A program made the translations under genes and the position numbers. Positions 11,165 to 21,743 of a stretch of DNA of 64,000 nucleotides are shown here, piece after piece. The notes under the pieces were generated by a model. The model had not been told where the DNA came from and did not search any database. It saw only the letters and a program-made list of their open reading frames with translations. Position 1 is the stretch's first letter, and each line of letters starts with the position of its first letter. This DNA is from Parasponia andersonii (Eukaryota > Streptophyta > Magnoliopsida > Rosales > Cannabaceae), in the NCBI GenBank assembly GCA_002914805.1, contig JXTB01000162.1, positions 708,894 to 772,893 of the forward strand, read 5' to 3'.

Positions 11165-13016
11165 AGCCTGGACCTTCTACACTGACGGATCTACGAACGC
11201 CTCAGGGTCAGGTATCGGAATAGTCCTGCAGACCCCAGCAGGACTCAGAGTAGAGAATTATTTGAGGCAATGAACAACAAGGCGAAGTACAAGGCACTGT
11301 TGCCAGGCTTTGAGCTGGCTCTGCACTTTAGAGTAGAGAGCATCGCAGTAAAGACTGACTCACAGTTGATCGTGGGTCAGGTCAGAGGAGACTTCGAAGT
11401 AAAAGAGTCGCGATTACATAGATACTTCTCTAAGATAATGGGGGTGAAAGCCCACTTTAGTAGTTTCAATATTGAACAAATACCTAGGGAGATGAATCAA
11501 AAGGTCGATGAGCTAGCTAAAAGTGCGTTGATCAGGGGGATGACCTGACATGCGGAGATTCTACTAGAGGGCAAAAACACAAGAGAACTTTTGGAGACCC
11601 CTGCACACCATGTGTTTGCAACTGACTCTGTAGACGAGGGGTGGATGAAACCTATCACCCAGTACCTGACATTGGAAAACCTGCTCACGAACCCCTAGGA
11701 AGTAAGGTCGATCAGACTGAAGGCTGCCAGATATTCGATGGTGGGGGACGACTATACAGGAGATCAATGATAGGACCAATGCTGAGGTGCATAAGTCCCA
11801 TCGAGGTGTAGAAGCTAATAGTGGAAATCCACGAGGGAGCGTACGGCAACCACTCTGGCGGACGTAGCCTCGCCCATAAGGCCTTGACGGTTGGATACTT
11901 CTGGCTATACATGATGACTGAGGCTGCCTAATTTGTCAAGAAATATGACAAGTGCCAGAGGTTCACCCCTATGAAACGCCAATCTGCGGAGGAACTCTAT
12001 TCGAATATAACTCCTTGGCCATTCGCTAAATGGGGCCTGGACATCGTCGGAGAGCTCCCTAGAAGTCCAAGGGGAAGAAGCAAGGGGAAGAAGGTACGTC
12101 TTGCTGGCCACTCACCCCCATGAAACGCCAATCCGCGGAGGAACTCTACTCGAACATAACTCCTTGGCCGTTTGCTAAATGGGGCCTGGACATCGTCGGA
12201 GAGCTCCCCAGAAGTCCAAGGGGAAGAAGGTACGTCTTGCTTGCCACTGATTATTTCACCAAATGGGTAGAGGCTGAAGCCTACACGACCGTTAATAAAA
12301 CAGACACAATTAACTTCATTTAGAAAAACATAATCTGCCGATACGGAATACCGAAGGAGATACACGCTGATCATGGCACGCAGTTCCAGAATACTAAGCT
12401 CAAGGAGTTGTGTGAGTTATATGATATAAGGCTCAGCTTCTCATCCATAAACTACCTTCAGGGGAATGGCCAGGCAGAGGCAACGAACAAGGCCATATTC
12501 AACAATATTAAAAAGAACTTACAGAAGGCTAAAGATAGGTGGTTAGAAGAGCTACCGACTGTTGTATGGGCCCATCGAACCACGGAGCAGAGATCAACGG
12601 GAAGAACACTATTCGCCATGGTCTACGGGTCGGAGGCTGTGATCCCGACTAAGATTGGCCTCCTGATCTTTCTCTCCAAAGTGGTAAGAGATGCCTCAAT
12701 AAACGAGTAGCAGCTAAGCCACAACACAGACATCCTGGAAGAAACAAAGGATATGGTCCTGGTTCACCTGGCCTCGTACCACTAGCAGGCCAGGTCCTAC
12801 TACGCAAAGAAGGTTAGCGCTCGTCGATTTAACACCGGGGATTGGGTCCTGAAGGTTAGAACAGGGAATTCCTTGAAGCTAGATTCTAACTGGGTCGGGC
12901 CCTATGAGGTGATCAAGGCACTTGACAATGACGCATATGTCCTGAAAGAACTCAAGACCGGGAAGAGCCTACCAAATACATGGAACGTCCAGCACTTGAA
13001 AAAGTACCACGTGTGA
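11165..13016 (+). mobile_element. RNase H and integrase part of the gypsy fossil
   Basis: The part begins with an archaeal-type RNase H (FYTDGSTNASGSGIG; then an AKYKALLPGFELAL-like helix and DSQLIVGQV), as found in Tat-group elements. The integrase follows: core phrases such as PWPFAKWGLDIVGELP, TDYFTKWVEAEAY and GNGQAEATNKAI, and a C-terminal section with NWVGPYEV-like and LKKYHV-like phrases ending near 13016. It is a decayed relic with many breaks and makes no functional enzyme. Confidence 0.85.
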
Positions 13017-13177
13017 GATGCATGTAAATGCTGTGAGATAGATGTAAATGCTTGTATTATTGAACAACTTAATTCCAAAACAGGTCAAGTTTCTGCTACA
13101 TGAACTGATCCTTTGGATTACTATAAACAAGGGTCTGCCCCCAGTGCCAGACCCTACGAACTACTCGCACAAATAAA

Positions 13178-13850
13178 GATCGTACTATGGGAACCATATC
13201 GCACAATAAAATGCTTACCGATGGCCCGAGAAAACGTACGAAGAGGAATGATCTGAGCAATCAAAAACTTGCCAGCAGACCTCAAAAACGATCGTACTAT
13301 GAGAATCACATCGTGTAATAAAATGCTTGTCGATGGCCCGAGAAAACGTACGAAGAGGAATGAGCTGCGCAATAAAAAACTTGCCAGCAGACCTCGAAAA
13401 TGATCGTACTATGGGAATCACATCGTGCAATAAAATGATTGCCGATGGCTCTAGAAAACGTACGAAGAGGAATGAGCTGTGCAATCAAAAACTTGCCAAC
13501 AGACCTCGAAAATGATCGTACTATGGGAATCATATCATGCAATAAAATGCTTGCTGATGGCCCGAGAAAATGTACGAAGAAGAATGAGCTGTGCAATCAA
13601 AAACTTGCCAGTAGACCTTGAAAACAATCATACTATGGGAATCACATCGTGCAATAAAATACTTGTCGATGACCCGAGAAAACGTACGAAGAGAAATGAG
13701 CTGCGCAAACTAAAAACTTGCTAGCAGACCTCGAAAATGATCATACTATGGGAATCACATCGTGCAACAAAATACTTGCCGATGGCCCGAGAAAACGTAC
13801 GAGGAGGAATGAGCTGCGCAACCGAAACTTGCTAGCCGGCCCCATTAAGT
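13178..13850. repeat. 112-bp tandem array inside the gypsy fossil
   Basis: Six units of 112-113 bp start with GATCGTACTATG-like sequence at 13178, 13290, 13402, 13514, 13626 and 13739, followed by a partial, more diverged unit. Each unit contains CCCGAGAAAACGTACGA-like sequence. The open frames that run through the array arise from the repeat period and not from a gene. The array sits in the untranslated spacer between pol and the antisense ORFs. Confidence 0.92.
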
Positions 13851-13984
13851 ACTACGGGGATCACGTCGCTTACCGATGACCCGATAAGATGTATGAAAGG
13901 CGATAGGCCGCACAATGAAAACTTGTGGTCAACCCTCGAGGAATACTTGCAGGACGGGAAAAGAGTTAGGCGATAAGACCCCTC

Positions 13985-14205
13985 CTGGAGAGCACCTTAG
14001 CTATGCGAAAGCCAAAGAAAAGTAGGGCCAGGGTCTACCTATTAGAAGTAGACCCTCCCTAAGGAGCACTTTAGCTATGCAAAAAGCCAAAGGAAATCGG
14101 AGCCAGGGTCCACCCGTTGGAAGCAGACCCTCCCTAGAGAGTGCCTTAGCTACGCATGGACTGGAAGTAAATAGAGCCAGGATCTACCCGTTGGAAGTAG
14201 GCCAA
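13985..14205. repeat. About 73-bp tandem array, three units
   Basis: Three imperfect copies of about 73 bp each contain GAGCACCTTAGCTATGC-like sequence (near 13989, 14064 and 14136), then AGCCAGGGTCTACC-like sequence and an AGTAGACCCTCCCT-like sequence. It follows directly after the 112-bp array within the same element and is noncoding. Confidence 0.75.
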
Positions 14206-14849
14206 GACAAGACTAAGCACAAAAACAGAAATTAAAACCCAATTCTGTCTATTATTGCCAAAAATACAAAATGCGTAGCCGACAGGGACGCGAACCTGAA
14301 AGCTCTATTTGTAAGTATCAGGTCTTGGACGGACTCGCAGGGACATGTCAAAGTGGTAACACCCTGTTTGTTCCCGATAAGAGCAGAGCTCGGGCCTCTT
14401 CCTCTGCAGCGACGGATCCAAGCAATGGTCGACCAACCCCTGGAGCTGGTTCTCGGCGCATTCTCACTTAGGATCGGAGAAGTTCAGCCACACGCGCGGG
14501 TCGAACTCTGCTAAGACAAGTCATAATAGAAATTATACATCCTTAAAACCGGACGAGTCAGAACTCATATCTTGATCTCCAGAGCTAATTTTGTCAATCA
14601 TAGCACGGGGGGAATTCACTAAAAACTCCAAATCATATACGATTGAGCCAAACACAGAGGTCGGCCGCACTGCCAATAAGGGAATGACATCGTATATGAT
14701 GTCTGACCCTGACCATGAATGCAGGTGACATAAAAAAGAAGGGAATAAATGTGAGAAAAATGCACTATTTCTATTAGTTAAACAGGTGTTTACAACAAGG
14801 GTCAGTTTTACATAACACAGTTAGTACTTTACAAATATACAAAGAGTGA
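14206..14849. mobile_element. Spacer of the gypsy fossil
   Basis: This is noncoding spacer of the element between the tandem arrays and the end of the antisense ORFs. An open frame at 14271-14471 has no recognisable domain, and I do not call it a gene. Confidence 0.5.
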
Positions 14850-17800
14850 GAGGCCTTAGTTACCTCCGACGAGGGGAGAGCTACCAGCTTCGGCGCTTGG
14901 ACTAGCTTCAGCAGAGGGCAGTATACCGGGGTCAGAATCGTCGCTAGACAAAACGACCGTACCAAACCCTCTGCCAGTTGAGGCGCCAAGACCAGACTGA
15001 CCGCCATGAACCTCCGCGGTTTGTTCTGGTGGACCGGAAGCGGGGACAATCTCCTTGGCAATAGAGGCAGATGTAGAGGGCCCGTTTTTTTCTTCGTCGA
15101 GAATCTTCAGCACATCAGCGGGGTACACAATGTTGATCTCATCCCCCAACTGCTGCATATAGTGCCTGATGGAATAATGGTCCTTCTCGATGCCCTTCTG
15201 CTCATCGAACTGGTCTGCCATTACCACCTCTGCGTGGCACTTGAATTCCCTATTCTCCCAACCAGACCTGTAGCTCTCTGCAGAAAGGACATCCACCTGC
15301 ATTTGGTACCTCGTCTTTAGCTTCTCTGCGTCCACCAGCCTATCCCTCAACATCGCCAACCTCAGCTCCGCTTACCACTGTGACAAGTCGACCAAAAGAA
15401 TATTAATATCGGTGAGGTCTTCGCCGTACTTCCGAGATAACTCCGTATGAGCTTCCATCAGTTTTTTGTGATCCAAGTAAAGATGTCGGTTTAACTCGTT
15501 AGACCGGTCGAGCCTACGCTACAGGAAATGGGCCTCCAGTTTGGCTTTCGCCTCGGCTTTCCTTGCCTTTTTAGCATTATCGACCGCTCTATCGCGAGCG
15601 ATGAAGGCCAGCCACATCTCTGCCCCTGCGCTCTTCAGCTTATGCTCTTTGACCCTGAGCTATGTTTGGGCCAGCCTGGCGGCCTCGGCTTGATCCAACA
15701 TGTTGGCGTCTGCCTCGGCCAACTTGGTGACTAGCTCCTCGCGCCTAGTCCTCTCGACGCTCAGAGCGTGAGCCACCGCGTTGCTGACCTTAGCCTCGTC
15801 CAGGCTCCGATACAGGTCGAAGTTTGCCGTCAACGTGGCAAAGGCAATCTCGCTCCGCTCGGCTATTGCAGAACGAGCATTCAACTACCCGGTCAGCTCC
15901 CTGACGTGAGAGGAATAGAAGGACTGGACGGCGGCTAGCTGCAGGATACAAGAAAAGGGGGTCAGTGTTCAGCAAGAATGCCGAAAAATATGGAGATGAT
16001 GGCCAAACAAGCCAAACCTGCGTAATACTGTGGCCAGTGACGAGCTTAACGTTCTTCAGGGAGAGTTCCTCCAGCTCGGGCTCCACAGCTGGACCCTCTC
16101 CCTGGGCATTATCCGCGTCTGAGGAACACGACTCCACCCTGCCAACTGCGAGAACACTTTCTCCCTCCTCCGGATGCCCTCCGGTAGCTTCTTTCAACGC
16201 TCCCGAAGTGACAAAGGTAGGGATGGTGGAAGTAGGGTGTCACCAAACACACCTTCGGCGACAGCAGGAGGTGGCGCATCCTCAGCAGAAGAGGCCACGG
16301 CAACTGCTGCTACATCAGTAGCTTCGGCTATCACCCCCCTAGGAGACCCGCCTGGATGTGATTTTTTGGTCCTGTCTTAACCAACGCCACCTGACGGGCT
16401 GCCGCGTGTAGACCTTCTCCTCCTTATGAGGGTCAGCGTAGCCCCTTCGTCATCGCTGTCGGAAGAAGGGGTGGTTCTGCCCCTCTTCCCCATCAGGCTT
16501 TCCTTCCCCATGGACGAGTCGGCTTCGCGACCCCGCTTCATCGGGACCGGGAGAGGGGAAGGCAGCCAAGACTTCAACCTCGGAGCCCCTCCGCTGAGCT
16601 CGGCAATCTCCCCACAAGAGCAGGCAGTGCCGGACCCCATGCCCGTCTTTGAATCGGAGTTGGGGGCGGAAGATATCAGAGCAGTGGGATCTCCAAGCAG
16701 GCTCAAAGGCGTCCCTTTACAGTATACGAACTTTATGGCCGGCATCTCCTGAGTCGGGGGTCCGCTTGCTTCGGGAGAAGGGACCACGGGTGTTTCACCC
16801 CCGAGTACGAACAGGCCCTTCCGGTTGTCGTCCGAGCCTGTACTTAGGGTGACAACACCCTGCCCCACAACCTCATCCTCTGAGGACACCACCAGATGCC
16901 GATCCGTGGGGACCTTGGAGCGAGCCTTGTGCACAACAGCACTCCCCTTGACTGAAGAAGGCTTTGCCGAATGGCCTGCATCTGAACCTGTAAAGAGCAA
17001 GCAATGTGGTTAGAACGCAGCCATGACCTAACCAACGGAGCCCTAGGGTACGAAAATGAACTCACCTTTAACCTTCTTGGGAGGAGTGGCTTCCTCTCTA
17101 CGAAGTCTGACGCACTTCTCGGCCATGAGCTTCACCGCCTCCTTGAGCTCGTGACTGGTTGGTCCCACCAGTTGGCTCAAGGCCGTAATCTGATGACCTA
17201 CCATGGCGACACGACTTTGCTCATCCCGACAGAACTGGTTCAGAGCCGATACGTCAAGCTGGCTCCGCAGGTGCTTGGTAATGACCCACGTGTCCAGCGG
17301 GAAGAGGAGATATGAGACTATCCTTGGCATTATGTTCATCACCTGGGGATTCAGGATAGCCTGGATGTGTCAGCAATCCCTAGAAGACCCAAAGAAGACG
17401 ATCCCCTCCAGCTCCTTGAGCCGCCCCGCTGACAGTTGCGGCTCAAACCGGCTTTCTTCTGCAGAGGCTGCGCAAGGCAAAATATCATGAGTAAAAATGG
17501 ACGAAGTGTATACGGACCCAAAATCACGACTTAGTACTTACTTTGCAGAAAAATTGAAGGAATTTAGAAACGCTCTCTATTCACCTAGGGAGAGTACCAC
17601 GCCCCTCCAAAGACATACAGCCTAGAGTGGGAGTCCCATTATTTGTCCGACATCGGCAAGCCCCAGAAGATGTGGCGTCCTGGGAGCGGCTGGAGGTAGA
17701 AAGTAGGGTAAGAGCTCTTCTTGGGGATAAGGGTGAGCTTGTAAGTATAAAAGACCACCTCTGGGTCGATATGCACGTTGAGGATGACTGATAGAGCAGA

Positions 17801-18085
17801 GAGTTCCATCAAGATCATGACCCTGTTAGCATTCAGCTGTATCGGGTGAATCCCCGTCAGAGCGAAGAACTGGTTGATCAGGGGAGGACGAGGAAACTGC
17901 AGCCATTCCAGGTGTCTCCTCCCCAAGACGATGGAGCCTTCGGGGGCAGAGGGGTGAAGGTACCAATCCGCTGGGCCCTCAACCCTTTATAAAGTAACTC
18001 CGCCAGGAAAGCAAAGCTACCTCCTTAACGAGTCCAACTCCGAATCCGTGACGGGACAGAGCCTCTGATTCTGGTTCGGGGCCAT
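14850..18085 (-). mobile_element. Antisense ORF remnants of the Tat-like element
   Basis: The minus strand carries coding-like sequence running opposite to pol. It begins near 18085 (MAPNQNQRLCPV) and ends near 14860. Near 17640-17930 it reads HLEWLQFPRPPLINQFFALTG and nearby phrases like those of the Pfam family 'putative gypsy type transposon' (Transposase_28). Further along come low-complexity Ser/Asp/Glu-rich stretches and long charged helices that look like coiled coil (about 14860-15360 and 15660-15880). Proteins of this kind are known from antisense ORFs of large Tat elements; their function is unknown. This copy is broken in several places. Confidence 0.7.
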
Positions 18086-18402
18086 CGTTCTGAATACAAT
18101 CAAAGGAGCGAAATGTTCTAGTAAAGAGAAGAGTCGAAAACCCTAAGATTTTAGAAAGCTAGAACACTTGGAGATTTTGGTAAAGTAAAAAATGAGCGCT
18201 AATGCGGCTTTTATAGAGGGGGAGCCGAAAAGCCTTTCTAATAGGGGAACAGTGCAAGGAAGACGGAAGCACTAGAATTTCAAAAATCTGAAAAGTCGTG
18301 ATACGGGATAACGTGCACCAGCGTTGGTAATTGGGGAGAAATAATGGTAAGGAGCCACGTGTACCTCTCAAATTGGAAGACTGGAGACACAATTTCCCCA
18401 CT

Positions 18403-18422
18403 TGATGGATGTGAATCCATCA
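18403..18422. repeat. Perfect 8-bp inverted repeat before the LTR
   Basis: TGATGGAT and ATCCATCA are separated by 4 bp and lie 21 bp before the proposed 3' LTR start. They could form a small hairpin next to the purine-rich primer region. A role is not established. Confidence 0.6.
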
Positions 18423-18442
18423 AATAGGGAAATGAGGGCAAT

Positions 18443-19200
18443 TGTGGGGCCCGTTCCTAGATCACGTGCCACATGGATGATTGAGTAGCAAATTAGGTCA
18501 CAAAGGGGGCACGCCATCCGACACGTGCCCAGAGTAACTATTTAAAAGCCACACGAGTCGCATGCGATACCTCATGGAACCATAGGCCGTCCGAGGCCAG
18601 GGTCGAATCTATCCCAGACCCTGGACGGTTCAGCCTAATCCAGTTCTTGTCTCAACAGCCGGGGGTCAGAAGCCTCGAGGGTCTTTCACCAGAAGATCAT
18701 AAGAGGCAATGCATTGCTCCAGATCCAGACAGGGAATTTAATGTGATCTTGGTAGGTGCGGACATTGGGCAAACCATTCTGACGGAACGACGATTTGTCA
18801 AAGTCTCGCCCCCGATAGGCTCGAGTCGTAGGAGATGGCGAAAAGCAGGCCACGACGATGCAAGGGAAATCACGGTATTCACGGCCCGTGATCTTTAGAG
18901 TAAGTCATGATGAGAAAAGGTACTCGATCCTGGGATTAAGAGCCAGAAAAGCTCTCAGTTCCAGGATTATATATACGAGTCTTGCTTCCTCCTCAAAAAA
19001 AGGAGATGAAGATAGACATATACAGAGAAAAACTTTATCTTTGCTACTCAGACTCAGGGATAAACAACTAATTTAAGCATCGGAGAGTCTTTGTAAGTGG
19101 CCATCCCCGCCTCTCCGACCCGATCTAAAGTCAAAAGCACTCTGGGATAGCAAAGATACGTGGACAGTTGGTAGATACAATGTCAGCAGTTCAGAAACAC
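18443..19200 (+). mobile_element. 3' LTR of the gypsy fossil (approximate ends)
   Basis: The proposed LTR starts with TGTGGGGCCC directly after a purine-rich stretch (18422-18440) that fits a polypurine tract. It contains TATA-like sites (TATTTAAAAG near 18539; TATATATACGAG near 18966). It ends near 19200, where the GC-richer sequence gives way to AT-rich DNA. The right end is uncertain by tens of bases because the 5' LTR is missing for comparison. Confidence 0.55.
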
Positions 19201-19239
19201 ATAGGCAACTGATAAGAATCGGACTAACAATTTGTATAT

Positions 19240-20010
19240 ATATTTGTATATTAAGAAGACTGCCGTAAATATCTTTTATACTATATTCGAAGGAAGTTAC
19301 AATTTTAAGATAAAATGTCACGAAGATTCTCAACCCTATTTTTACCCTTGGAAGATAAGAGATATCTTACCAAATGTTCTTTTTCAACAAATACAATAAG
19401 TGATGACATTGCCTAAAAAGAAAAGAACTTCCATAAAAGATTCGTGCACTGTACATTTTCTAGATAACATCAAACAGTTTTCTGCCTTTGTAGATCAGAT
19501 CCCATAGAGAGGTTCACATGTGACAACATTTGACGATAAACGGTACCTTGTTTTATTAAGTGATTACTCCAGCGTACGTTATTTGATGTGTTAGAGTAAT
19601 TCATATATATATATATATATATATATATTGTAAATAAAGAAAACTACATTAGATATCTCATATAATATATTTAAAGGAAGTTACAATTTTAGGACAAAAT
19701 GTAACAAAGGCTCCCGACCCTGCTTTTACCTATGGAAGGCAAGAGATATCTTACCAAATATTTTGATTCAATGGAGATAGAAAAGTGATAACATGGCCTA
19801 AAATGAAAGAATCTTCCGTTAAAGACAAATGTGTTCCATGCATCGTCTAAATAATATCGAACCATTATTTGTTTCGTAGATTAGATCTTACAGAGAGGTT
19901 TACACTTCACATCATCCGATCATACATAATAGACAAACATACCAAAAGCATTCCTAAAATTAAACTAAGGTAAATTAGTAAATTACGAAACAATCACCCC
20001 AGTATTCATT
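19240..20010. repeat. Diverged direct repeat, two copies of about 350 bp
   Basis: Copy A is about 19240-19580 and copy B about 19630-20010, separated by an (AT)n run. Shared landmarks in the same order are AAGGAAGTTACAATTTTA, AAGAGATATCTTACCAAAT, GTGATAACATGGCCTAAA-like sequence, a TAGATTAGATCTTACAGAGAGGTT-like sequence and ATCACCCCAGTATTCATTAT-like sequence. The copies differ at perhaps a quarter of positions by eye. Neither encodes a protein. They may be an old tandem duplication or two copies of an unnamed noncoding element. Confidence 0.75.
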
Positions 20011-20378
20011 ATCTCCTGGTAAAATTTCCTTAAGTTCTTTTTTTTTTTTTTTTAAATTTTTAATTTGAATTTATATTCATGCATTTTGTTGAAATTTAGC
20101 AAAATAAATATAAGCATGAAATGAAAATATTTTATAAAAATGGAAAGACAGAGAAAAGTTTTTTTTTTTTTTTTTTCATTTCAAAAGAATTGTAATATTT
20201 TTTTATTTATCTATTTATTTTTTCATTTTACATCCAAGCCCCCTGTTTTGAGCCAAGGTTAAGGGAAGATCCACAGTCCACATAGGCGCAGGTTAGTCAT
20301 AATCAGTGATCACAGGACAGGACGAGCGTCAAAAATTAGAACGGCAAACAATTAACAACAGAAAAAAAAAAAGAGAGG

Positions 20379-20413
<35 letters not shown>

Positions 20414-21743
20414 TTCTCACTCAACTCAACTCAGCTCAACTCACTGACGTGGTTCTCATCTCATCAATCTCCACTTTCTCACTTCTCAAATCCAGAACTC
20501 ACACACACTCTCTCTCCCTCTCTCCCAACCAAAAAAGAAAAATAAATAAAACCCCGCTAATTTCTTCCGTCGTTTTATGAATATTTCTCTCTCGAATCTC
20601 GTCGTTTGAGCTCCTCAATGCCCTTACTTCTCACACAACTCAAGGTCAGCTTCCTCAATTTGGATTTTCCACTAATATATATATATATATATATATATTC
20701 AAGGCGTTTCTACTTAATTTTTGTCTTTAATGTTTATACTCAATACTGTACGGACACTCCCTGAACCTTAATGCAATTATAGGTGTTTAACGTTCAATTA
20801 ACTCATTTTCGTTTTGAATCTAGGGTTTCTGAAGTGGGTTTTTTTTATTGAATTTTATTTTTTCTCTTTCAGAATGTTATGTATGTGAGTAAGTGTAACT
20901 CTGTTAGCTTTTACTGTGATGTTTATGAAATTGACCGTCTGGCCACTTTTTCACGTTATATGTAATTTACTTGTTAAGTAAATCAATAATTATTTAAAAA
21001 TATAAGTAAATATTGAAGTCATTGCTTCTTGTAGATATTTTGAAACTCTTTAATTATGTCATAGGAATGTCGAGTTCGCTTGTATCAATCTTTTTTTTTT
21101 TTTTTGAAAGAACCTATATATAATTTCATGACGGAAGGTATCCATATATATATACATATATATAAATGTTTGTATATATATATATATATATCAGAAATGA
21201 ATTTTGGTGTAAATGATAGAAATTTGTGGTGAACGTGACTTTTCAACATACCATATTTGCTCAATTATTAAGTAAAATCTCCAAATGGGCTTGTATAAAT
21301 GAGCAATTTCATATGGTAACATCTCTAATATTTAATTAGAGAATTAGCCAAATTCCACAAGGTCTGAAACTGAACATATTGTTTGACAATTGGAAATGGT
21401 GAGTGTAACATGTTTGTTACTTCTGAATTAAAGTTACAAGTGTCCAGGCAAACGTCCAGCAAAAAAAATGGAGACTAGCTGATAAATAGTGTTTATATTA
21501 TAATTTTGCGAGTCATAGTATGCATACACATGTTGATATTATCTCATACTTGTTTGCATCCGTTTTGCACATAGAAGAATACCCTTGTTGTACTGAAGCC
21601 CATAGAGTTTCTGATGTGCGTGTTGCTAAAAATATTTTACTCACAATTTTCAAATTATACCGATCTACTCAACAATTTTTCCTCTTTATTTCAAGTTTTT
21701 TTTTTCTTTTCTCATTTTTTTTTGCGGGCTTAGGTATTTAAGA
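20011..21743 (+). promoter_or_regulatory. NDX promoter, 5' UTR exon and leader intron
   Basis: This region holds AT-rich promoter sequence with poly-T and (AT)n runs (about 20379-20410, 20680-20698, 21130-21190). A CT-rich leader lies around 20410-20640, with TGACGTGG at 20445-20452. A likely noncoding first exon ends at CTCAAG|GTCAGC (about 20644/20645). The matching acceptor is the AG at about 21732-21733, just before the ATG exon. The UTR splice model is inferred from signals only. Confidence 0.5.

Larger units (their letters stand above)
11140..19210 (+). mobile_element. 5'-truncated Ty3/gypsy element, Tat-like lineage (fossil)
   Basis: An 8-kb block has visibly higher GC than its surroundings. 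It starts inside an RNase H domain, so the 5' LTR, gag, protease and reverse transcriptase are absent. Order on +: RNase H and integrase (11165-13016), a noncoding spacer with two tandem arrays (13178-13850 and about 13985-14205), antisense ORF remnants (about 14850-18085), a purine-rich stretch and a 3' LTR (about 18443-19200). Antisense ORFs between pol and the 3' LTR are a known trait of Tat-group elements. Coding parts are broken in many places (roughly ten or more), so the copy is dead and fairly old. With only one LTR it cannot be dated by LTR divergence. No target-site duplication can be tested because the left end is lost. Confidence 0.85.

Noticed and set aside
13154-13724. Several overlapping open frames on both strands
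   Set aside because: They are produced by the 112-bp tandem repeat; successive frames are near copies of each other, and none has a known domain.
13178-13850. CRISPR-like array
   Set aside because: The period is regular, but the whole 112-bp unit is repeated with no unique spacers, and the DNA is plant nuclear.
14271-14471. 66-codon open frame in the gypsy spacer
   Set aside because: It has no domain, lies inside a dead element, and has composition typical of GC-rich noncoding DNA.
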